In this document: positions 15,044-19,547 of the stretch, piece by piece
Position numbering within the stretch: the first letter of the stretch is position 1
Layout of the letters: the number at the start of each line of letters is the position of its first letter
Notes under the pieces: model-generated
The model's database searches: none
Told to the model about the DNA's origin: nothing
The model's input: the letters and a program-made list of their open reading frames with translations, nothing else
Program-made: the position numbers and the translations under genes
Assembly: GCA_035762175.1 (NCBI GenBank)
Contig: DASTPP010000307.1
Location: forward strand, 1-19,547
Direction: 5' to 3'
Length of the DNA stretch: 19,547 bases
Source: DASTPP01 sp035762175
GTDB lineage: Bacteria; Myxococcota_A; Polyangia; Polyangiales; Polyangiaceae

Positions 15044-15934
15044 ATGAACCCCCCGATCGCCTGGGACGATCAGCGGGTCTTCCTCGCGGTGCTCGAGGGG
15101 GGCAGCCTCTCGGCCGCGGCCCGCCGGCTCGGCCTGGCGCAGCCGACGGTGCGGGCGCGCCTCGAGGCGCTCGAGCAGGCCCTGGGCACGGTTCTCTTCA
15201 CGCGCTCGGCGCAGGGGCTGCTGCCCACCGAGCGGGCGCGCGGCCTGGGCGACCACGTCCGCGCCATGGCGCATGCCTCCGACGCCTTCGTGCGCGCGGC
15301 GTCGGCCCCGGCCGGCGAGGTCGCGGGCGCGGTGCGTATCGCCGCGTCCGAGTTCGTCGGCGTCGAGGTGCTGCCGCCGATGCTCGCGCGGCTGCGCGCC
15401 CGCCACCCCGACCTGGCGATCGAGCTCGCGCTCAGCAACGCCACGGCGAACCTCGCCGAGCAAGAGGCCGACGTCGCCGTCCGCATGCACCCGCCGTCGC
15501 AAGACACGGTGGTGGCCCGCAAGGTGGGGGCGGTCGCGCTCGGCTTTTTCGCCCACCGCGACTACGTGGCGCGCCGGGGGCGCCCCGAGGCCCCGGCCGA
15601 TCTCGCGGCCCACGACGTCATCGGCCCCGACCGCGCGCCCTTCGACCTGCGGCTGGCCGAGGCGGCGCTGCCCGCGCCGGCGCTCGCGCGCTTCGTCGTC
15701 CGCACCGACAGCCACCCCGCCCAGCTCGCGGCCGCCCGCGCCGGCCTCGGCGTCGCGGTGGTGCAGCGGCCGGTGGGCCTCGCCGACCCGCACCTCGTGC
15801 ACCTCTTGCCCGACCTCGTCGTGGCCACGCTGCCCCTCTGGGTCGTCACGCACCGCGATCTGCGCGCGGTGCCGCGCGTGCGGGCCACGCTCGACCACCT
15901 GGCGGGCGAGCTCGCGCGCTACGCCGACGGGTGA
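15044..15934 (+). CDS. LysR-family transcriptional regulator
   Basis: ATG 15044 is preferred to the in-frame TTG three bases upstream; it gives 296 residues, the usual length. Residues 5-65 are the LysR winged helix-turn-helix: FLAVLEGGSLSAAARRLG, QPTVRARLEALE and LFTRSAQGLLPTERA. A linker helix follows, and residues about 90-296 form the two-lobed effector-binding domain (AGAVRIAASEFVGVEVLPP, then LALSNATANLAEQEADVAVR). The terminal region LPLWVVTHRDLRAVPRVRA is typical of the IlvY/HTH-type LysR group that controls adjacent dehydrogenases. The ligand is unknown. It is divergent from the SDR gene, its likely target. No Shine-Dalgarno sequence is visible and the -10-like box is very close to ATG, so a very short leader is possible. 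Its stop overlaps the start of the truncated Uma2 frame. Confidence 0.92.
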   Translation: MNPPIAWDDQRVFLAVLEGGSLSAAARRLGLAQPTVRARLEALEQALGTVLFTRSAQGLLPTERARGLGDHVRAMAHASDAFVRAASAPAGEVAGAVRIAASEFVGVEVLPPMLARLRARHPDLAIELALSNATANLAEQEADVAVRMHPPSQDTVVARKVGAVALGFFAHRDYVARRGRPEAPADLAAHDVIGPDRAPFDLRLAEAALPAPALARFVVRTDSHPAQLAAARAGLGVAVVQRPVGLADPHLVHLLPDLVVATLPLWVVTHRDLRAVPRVRATLDHLAGELARYADG

Positions 15935-16398
15935 GGGGCGCCCCCGCTTTGCGTCACGCCAGCGCCGCGTCGATGCTTCGCGGCGAGCTGCATGGGCCCT
16001 TCAGCCGGGGGCGAGGCGGCCCGGGCGGCTGGCTCTTGCTCTTCGAGCCCGAGCTGCACCTCGGCGATGACATCGTCGTGCCCGATCTGGCCGGCTGGCG
16101 CCGCGAGCGCATGCCCGTGATGCCCGACGCCCCCTTCTCGACGCTTGCGCCCGACTGGGCCTGCGAGGTGCTCTCGCCGTCGCGCGCCGACTACGACCGC
16201 GACGTCAAGCTGCCCGTCTACGCCCGCGCAGGCGTGCCGCACGTCTGGCTGGTCGACCCGGCCCTGCGACGGCTCGAGGTCTTGCGCCCGGGGGCGAGCG
16301 GCTACCGGGCGGTCGAGACGTGCCACGGCGACGAGGTGGTGCGGGCCGAGCCCTTCGACGCCATCGAGCTGTCGCTCGGCCTGCTCTGGGAGCGCTGA
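15931..16398 (+). pseudogene. Uma2-family (PD-(D/E)XK-like) nuclease, 5'-truncated
   Basis: The frame can start at GTG 15931, overlapping the LysR stop, and gives 155 residues. Uma2 proteins normally have about 40 more residues, ending in a 'P.P.RHA' motif; here the family match begins abruptly at LRHASAASML, immediately after the LysR stop codon. The nuclease core is kept: E39 in FEPELHLG, P51-D52 in VVPDLAGW, E79 in ACEVLSPS, K93 in RDVKLPVY, and the family landmark GVPHVWLVDP (101-110). Uma2 proteins are putative endonucleases of the restriction-endonuclease fold, abundant in Myxococcota and cyanobacteria, with no clear cellular role. No ribosome site is apparent. Either it is a decayed gene whose 5' end was deleted or a shortened protein translated by coupling to LysR. 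The stop lies inside the left end of a palindromic element. Confidence 0.6.
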
Positions 16399-16767
16399 TA
16401 CAAGCGGCGGAGGACGTTGCGCGGCCGGCCCCGGACGCAACGAGGGCGTTGCAACCCGAGGCCGGCGGGCCGCCCCCGAGGGAACGCGGGGGCAGCGGAC
16501 GCCCGCTCGTGCCGCACGGAAGCGGGCCGGTTCGGCGAGCCAAGCCCGCCCCCTCGCCGGGGGCCGGGCTCCCGCGGGCTCCGTCCCCCGGGCGAGCGCG
16601 CGAAGCGGCTCGCCTCGCGGGAGCCCTGCCTCCGGCAGGGCTTTGCACGCCGTTTCCGCGGGCGTTCGCTGCCCCCGCGTTCCCTCGGGGGCGGCCCGCC
16701 GGCCTCGGGTTGCAACGCCCTCGTTGCGTCCGGGGCCGCGTGCAAGGTCACCCGCCGCCTGTATGAG
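16396..16767. repeat. Long-palindrome element, copy 1 (71-bp perfect arms)
   Basis: The arms 16427-16497 and 16667-16737 are perfect inverted repeats of 71 bp around a 169-bp centre. Similarity continues outward with mismatches to ATACA(A/G)GCGGCGG ends near 16396 and 16767. The centre has nested hairpins, including AGCCCTGCC/GGCAGGGCT at 16622-16642. It sits exactly between two convergent stop codons (16398 and 16771). The open frames inside are palindrome shadows. It resembles a MITE-like or palindromic dispersed repeat; no family name is known to me. Confidence 0.8.
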
Positions 16768-16770
16768 AGT

Positions 16771-17369
16771 TCACGGCTCTACCCGGACAGTTCGGTAAGC
16801 TTGATGCGGGTGGCGCGGGCTCTCGGGGTGGCGTCGCTCGAGACGCCCTTGCGCTAGAAGGGGGCGTAGGTACTCGGTTCGTACCGTACTCTCGATCCGA
16901 CCGAGGGCAGCGGCGATTTCGGGCAGAGTGCGCCAACCGTCTGCACAGAACGCTAGCAGCGCATCATACTGCTGCTCTTTGGGCGCCCAGGGGCGTGTCA
17001 CCCCCGACGCTGTCTCGGGGCGAGCCCGGCTTCCCTCGGAGCTTCCGCCAGTAGCCTTTGGGGGCTCGGCAGTCGTTCCACTTCCCTCGGAGCTTGGCCG
17101 ACTTCCCTCGGAGCTTGGCCGACTTCCCTCGGAGCTCGGCCGACTTCCCTCGGAGCTCGGCCGACTTCCCTCGAAGGCTGGCTGAGCCCGGTACAGGCCC
17201 CCATCAGCCTGACCTTCAGGAACAACGCCGGAGCTTGCCCCCAAAGCTGGGCTGGCGATCGAGCCTGGAGCTGCCCCCGCGGCGATAAGCGCTCGACGAG
17301 GCGCAAGCGGTCGCGCACGGGCAGCGCCTGAATGGCCTCATAGAGTCGTTCGAGGGCGGGCGTCGACAT
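16771..17369 (-). pseudogene. Frameshifted winged-helix protein with heptapeptide repeats
   Basis: From ATG 17369 the frame reads MSTPALERLYEAIQALPVRD then RLRLVER and is then thrown off. One missing base at about 17289-17290 explains this: restoring it continues as VERLIAAGAAPGSIASPALG and runs open to the stop at 16771, giving about 199 residues. The centre is a tandem heptapeptide (EGSRPSS type, encoded by 21-bp units at 17081-17185). The C-terminus, from YDALLAFCADGWRTL through IAAALG to LRPLLAQGRLERRHP and QAYRT, matches the winged helix found at the end of Fic and AlbA_2/AAA_4 proteins, so a DNA-binding or regulatory role is likely. It is preceded by a small acidic ORF 24 bp away on the same strand. 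The single-base event could be a real mutation or a sequence error; no slippery heptamer is evident. Confidence 0.6.
17031..17185. repeat. 21-bp tandem repeats in winged-helix gene
   Basis: Four complete 21-bp units and one diverged unit run from 17081 to 17185, with the core CTTCCCTCGGAGCT(T/C)GGCC on the plus strand. A separate related copy begins near 17030. The unit is a multiple of three, so copy-number change keeps the frame. Units 1-2 carry T and units 3-4 carry C at one position, which points to stepwise duplication. Confidence 0.85.
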
Positions 17370-17393
17370 GGCGCGCGGGGGGGCCCTCGCGCC

Positions 17394-17561
17394 TCAGGGG
17401 CGCGTGATGGGTCGCTGCGGCAACATCTCCCGCATGGCCGCGTGGACTTCTTCGGCGTCGTAGGGGGCTGGCTCGTCGAGCGAGGCCTCGAGGTCGGGGT
17501 CGTCGACGTACTCGACGTCGCCTTCGTCCTCGGGAGGGAGGCTCGGAGGGTTCGTGGCCAT
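17394..17561 (-). CDS. Small acidic protein, hypothetical
   Basis: ATG 17561 gives 55 residues: MATNPPSLPPEDEGDVEYVD, then an Asp/Glu-rich stretch, then EEVHAAMREMLPQRPITRP. It lies 24 bp upstream of the frameshifted winged-helix gene on the same strand, so the two probably formed an operon. The size, acidity and position before a larger partner recall antitoxin-like or adaptor proteins, but no family is recognised. The frame is open further upstream to 17813, with another ATG at 17771 that would add 70 basic residues; that extension has no clear family features and I left it out. No ribosome-binding site is evident at either start. Confidence 0.4.
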   Translation of the reverse strand: MATNPPSLPPEDEGDVEYVDDPDLEASLDEPAPYDAEEVHAAMREMLPQRPITRP

Positions 17562-17974
17562 GGACGTACGTTCTACCGCGGCCAGTCTCGTCCCGTCAGC
17601 CCGGCGAGTGCGCGACGGGGCGAGGGGCGCCGTGCGCCGGCTGACGGTGCGCGCGTCGCTCGGTGGCGCCCCGGCGAGGGCGCGGCCGAACGCGTCCGCG
17701 AAGCGCGTGCGGGCCTTGGCCGAGGCGAGCGAAGCGCGCCCACTTCGCATGCGTTTTGCAGCGTCCGTCATCGCGCGGTAGCTCGAACGTATTCGAAAAA
17801 ATACCATTGCCATTTCGCCCCCGCCCCATCATGATTCTTACCAGGCAACGCGCCGCCTTCGCATGCCGCGAGGCGGCCCCCGTTCGCCCGCCCCCAAGTC
17901 GGCTCTCGCATCGGTCTTGCCCACCGACGCGAGAGCCTGGGGCTCACCTATCACCAAAGCACCAGGTGAACCTT
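17562..17974. promoter_or_regulatory. Divergent upstream region with inverted repeat TCGAA-N4-TTCGA
   Basis: The stretch is unusually A/T-rich for this window around 17783-17835. TCGAACGTATTCGA (17783-17796) is a 5-bp inverted repeat with a 4-bp centre, a plausible operator between the minus-strand small acidic ORF and the plus-strand gene at 17975. No further gene is convincing here, although a weak minus-strand frame from 17771 is open. Confidence 0.3.
17944..17969 (+). promoter_or_regulatory. Hairpin that could hide the ribosome-binding site
   Basis: TCACCT (17944-17949) is complementary to AGGTGA (17964-17969), the Shine-Dalgarno sequence of the gene at 17975. One further pair forms beyond a mismatch on the outer side. 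If both are in the transcript, translation could be tuned by opening this stem. Structure is weak on its own. Confidence 0.3.
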
Positions 17975-18514
17975 ATGGCCAGAGTACCGCGCCGCCGCAA
18001 GAACGGCAAACCCGCCCCCGCCGCCCCGCCCCCGCCGCCCGAAACGCGCCCCGAAAGCGACCCGCCCCCGCTCAAGCTCTGCCCGGCCGACGAGCTCGAC
18101 GCCCGCCTCGAAGACACCGGCGAGGGCGCCTTTCTGCACGGCCTCGAGCAGCGCGTGGTCTACCCGACCTTGGTCGAAGAGGTCACCGCCGCCGGCATGC
18201 GCATCATGAAGGTCATTCGCGAATACGACGATCCGGCCCTCTGGTCGTGGTACGAAGACCTCGAGGGCGATCTCGGCTTTGTCCGCGAGCGCGCCGCGTT
18301 CAGTATGGGGTGGGAGCACGGGTCGGCCGACGGCCGCGCCGAGTTCTTCCGCCGCCAGGCGCCCGCCCTGACCAAGAAGGCCAAGCGCCTGGCCGACCAG
18401 GCGCGTTCGCTCGTCGTCAACGGCGGCCTGACCCCGATCGAGGCGACCGCTCTTTTGCTTGAGACCGCGTGGTCGATTCTGCTCACCCGGCCGGCTCCGG
18501 GCTACGAGGGCTGA
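17975..18514 (+). CDS. Hypothetical protein, alpha-helical, unknown family
   Basis: ATG 17975 gives 179 residues and is chosen because AGGTGA (17964-17969) lies five bases upstream; the frame is open upstream but without a ribosome site. The N-terminus is a 35-residue basic, Pro-rich tail (ARVPRRRKNGKPAPAAPPPP). The rest looks like a compact helical domain: LEDTGEGAFLHGLEQRVVYP, then EVTAAGMRIMKVIREYDDP, WSWYEDLEGDLGFVRE, and finally ATALLLETAWSIL. No catalytic motif, signal peptide or membrane helix is visible. I do not recognise a family. Good codon bias, a ribosome site and a terminator-like hairpin with six T residues 130 bp after the stop all support a real gene. Confidence 0.7.
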   Translation: MARVPRRRKNGKPAPAAPPPPPETRPESDPPPLKLCPADELDARLEDTGEGAFLHGLEQRVVYPTLVEEVTAAGMRIMKVIREYDDPALWSWYEDLEGDLGFVRERAAFSMGWEHGSADGRAEFFRRQAPALTKKAKRLADQARSLVVNGGLTPIEATALLLETAWSILLTRPAPGYEG

Positions 18515-18645
18515 CCCGCGGCCCGAACGCGGGGGACGCCACCCAGAGCGTCCCGCGCGTGGTCGTCGCGGCGGGCTGAGCGGCCTCGCGGCCCGCGTGG
18601 CCCGCCCCTCGCGTCGCGCTCGCCCCGACCGCCGCCACGTCGGCG

Positions 18646-18683
18646 CCTCGGGGCGAGGTTTGGCCCCGCGCCCGAGGTTTTTT
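18646..18683 (+). terminator. Candidate intrinsic terminator after hypothetical gene
   Basis: CCTCGGG (18646-18652) pairs with CCCGAGG (18671-18677). The stem can extend inward by three more pairs past a one-base bulge, and it is followed directly by TTTTTT (18678-18683). A T-run is rare in this GC-rich DNA, so this is the most terminator-like site in the window. It lies about 130 bp after the stop at 18514. Confidence 0.55.
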
Positions 18684-18693
18684 ACGCCCCAGA

Positions 18694-18961
18694 CCAAGGT
18701 TGAACCTTGGCGCGAAGGCGTGCACGCCCCCCAACCAAGGTTGAACCTTGGCCCCACGGGTAGGCACCACCCCGAAGCCAAGGTTGAACCTTGCCCGAAG
18801 GGCGTGCACCACCTCGAAGCCAAGGTTGAACCTTGGCCCCACGGGTAGGCACCACCCCGAAGCCAAGGTTCAACCTTGCTCGAAGGGTGTGCATGCCTTT
18901 GCGCCAAGGTTGAACCTTGCCCGAAGGGCCTGCCTACCCTTGGGGCAAGGTTGAACCTTGC
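18694..18961. repeat. Array of seven 17-bp palindromes, 41-43 bp period
   Basis: CCAAGGTTGAACCTTGG or a near copy occurs at 18694, 18735, 18778, 18820, 18863, 18904 and 18945. The core CAAGGTT-(G/C)-AACCTTG is kept in all seven. Starts are 41, 43, 42, 43, 41 and 41 bp apart. The intervals (24-26 bp) are themselves related and alternate between two types; the intervals at 18752-18777 and 18837-18862 are identical. The period is not a multiple of three, so it is not a coding repeat. It looks like a protein-binding array (iteron- or operator-like) or a palindromic dispersed repeat cluster. Confidence 0.9.
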
Positions 18962-19189
18962 CCGAGGGCCATCTGGCCCCGCTCGAAGCCTCCGGGCCTT
19001 GCCGCCGTCCAATGCCTGTCGTCGTCGTGGGTGCTGCGGGGTCTACCCTGAGATGCCCCGGCCCGACGCAGGCCCTGCCCGGGCGGCGCGTCGGGAAACT
19101 GCCCTAGTACGACAACGGCACTTGCTCACGGACGCCGAGAACCTCGGCGTTTCCGCAGGGCTGCAGAGCCCCAACCAAGAGAGGGTGGG
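18962..19189. other. Intergenic, no supported gene
   Basis: Between the palindrome array and the second long-palindrome element I see no convincing gene. An open frame from ATG 19053 runs through the palindromic element to the window end, but this is what GC-rich palindromes produce and it matches nothing. Confidence 0.4.
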
Positions 19190-19427
19190 TCGGAACGAGG
19201 CCCGCGGGCGGCCCCCGAGTGAACTCGGGGGCAGCGGACGCCCACGGAAACGGCTGTCCAAGCCCTGCCCGGAGGCAGGGCTCTCTCGCCGCGCGCCGCT
19301 TCGCGCGCTCGCCTGGGGGCCGGTGCCCGCGGGAGCCCGGCCCCCGCCAAGGGGGCGGGCTTTGCTCGCCGAATCGGTTCGAGGCCGCGGGGCACGAACG
19401 GGCGTCCGCTGCCCCCGAGTTCACTCG
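19190..19427. repeat. Long-palindrome element, copy 2 (truncated, inverted)
   Basis: The arms 19216-19243 and 19400-19427 are perfect 28-bp inverted repeats. The centre between them is clearly homologous to that of the element at 16396-16767, but in the opposite orientation: both have AGCCCTGCC/GGCAGGGCT, CGAGCGCGCGAAGC and CCGTTTCCG(C/T)GGGCGT. The palindrome stops abruptly at 19427, while the left side continues as GGCGGCCCC with no counterpart on the right. This fits truncation by the insertion sequence that begins just after. Confidence 0.75.
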
Positions 19428-19547
19428 TGTGCCTTGGTCTCAGTTTTCAGGAAATTTTCGCCCCTGAGGCCAGCGCACAGGGGGCATGGACGCCTCCTCG
19501 TCGACCCTCGCTTGGGCCCAAGAGACCTTCGGCCACGTCGCCTTCCC
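19428..19547 (+). mobile_element. Left end of an insertion sequence (IS4-like), partial
   Basis: The boundary is set where the palindromic element breaks off (19427/19428). The next ~58 bases are distinctly A/T-richer (CAGTTTTCAGGAAATTTTCG at 19441-19460) and lead into a transposase-like start at 19486. The exact terminal inverted repeat and any target duplication cannot be seen, because the element leaves the window. Confidence 0.4.
19486..19547 (+). CDS. IS4-like transposase, N-terminal fragment
   Basis: ATG 19486 is preceded by a purine-rich AGGGGG. Twenty residues are visible before the window ends: MDASSSTLAWAQETFGHVAF. The WAQETFG pattern resembles the start of the transposase DNA-binding domain of IS4-type elements (W...FG...LGD.RR..RL), which would continue beyond the window. 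The evidence is short, so the family call is tentative. Confidence 0.45.
   Translation, partial: MDASSSTLAWAQETFGHVAF

Noticed and set aside
16417..16857. Open frames on both strands inside the long-palindrome element
   Set aside because: They recur only because the element is an inverted repeat, and they have no protein features.
18694..18961. CRISPR array
   Set aside because: The repeats are only 17 bp and fully palindromic, the intervals are 24-26 bp and related to each other (two identical), and no cas gene is present.
17951..19012. 353-residue minus-strand frame through the palindrome array
   Set aside because: Peptide similarity such as QGSTLA comes from the DNA palindromes read in changing frames; the 41-43 bp period is not a multiple of three.
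19053..19547. Open frame from ATG 19053 to the window end
   Set aside because: It runs through the palindromic repeat and the insertion boundary and resembles no protein.

Overview
The window is about 19.5 kb of very GC-rich DNA, with strong G/C preference at third codon positions and long open frames on the antisense strand of almost every gene. This composition, the myxobacterial-type gene families (Uma2 nuclease, Hsp70 with a coiled-coil partner, STAS-like small protein, poly-Asp c-type lipoprotein) and the many dispersed repeats suggest a Myxococcota genome, probably Polyangia-like. That assignment is inference; no marker gene is present.

Left end (1-3.6 kb), accessory and conflict-like. 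It holds the C-terminal part of a HEPN-domain protein, then a 935-residue protein that reads as TIR-like domain, STAND/AAA-type NTPase, winged-helix-like segment and complete calcineurin-like metallophosphoesterase. On the opposite strand follows a short chimeric remnant in which the first residues of a RecF/OLD-like ATPase run into the middle of a DUF4276 protein. The TIR-NTPase-phosphoesterase fusion is the best candidate for an undescribed defence protein.

Middle (3.7-13.7 kb), mostly housekeeping or lineage-specific. A secreted beta-barrel-like protein converges on a minus-strand group: a diadenylate-cyclase-like protein, a HEAT-like protein and glycerol-3-phosphate dehydrogenase (glpD). 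Divergent from glpD are a c-type cytochrome lipoprotein and a two-gene unit made of a very large Hsp70-like ATPase and a coiled-coil protein with a GrpE-like C-terminus. GC-rich hairpins sit at two convergent gene ends.

Right part (13.2-19.5 kb), degrading and repeat-rich. It has a STAS-like protein, an SDR epimerase divergent from its likely LysR regulator, a 5'-truncated Uma2 nuclease, and a single-base-frameshifted winged-helix gene with 21-bp tandem repeats. It also has a small acidic ORF, a hypothetical gene with a plausible intrinsic terminator, and the start of an IS4-like transposase at the window edge. Two related long-palindrome elements lie at about 16.40-16.77 kb and 19.19-19.43 kb in opposite orientation, and their arms co-vary. 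Seven copies of a 17-bp palindrome (CCAAGGTTGAACCTTGG type), spaced 41-43 bp apart, lie at 18.69-18.96 kb. These repeats are the most unusual non-coding structures in the window.
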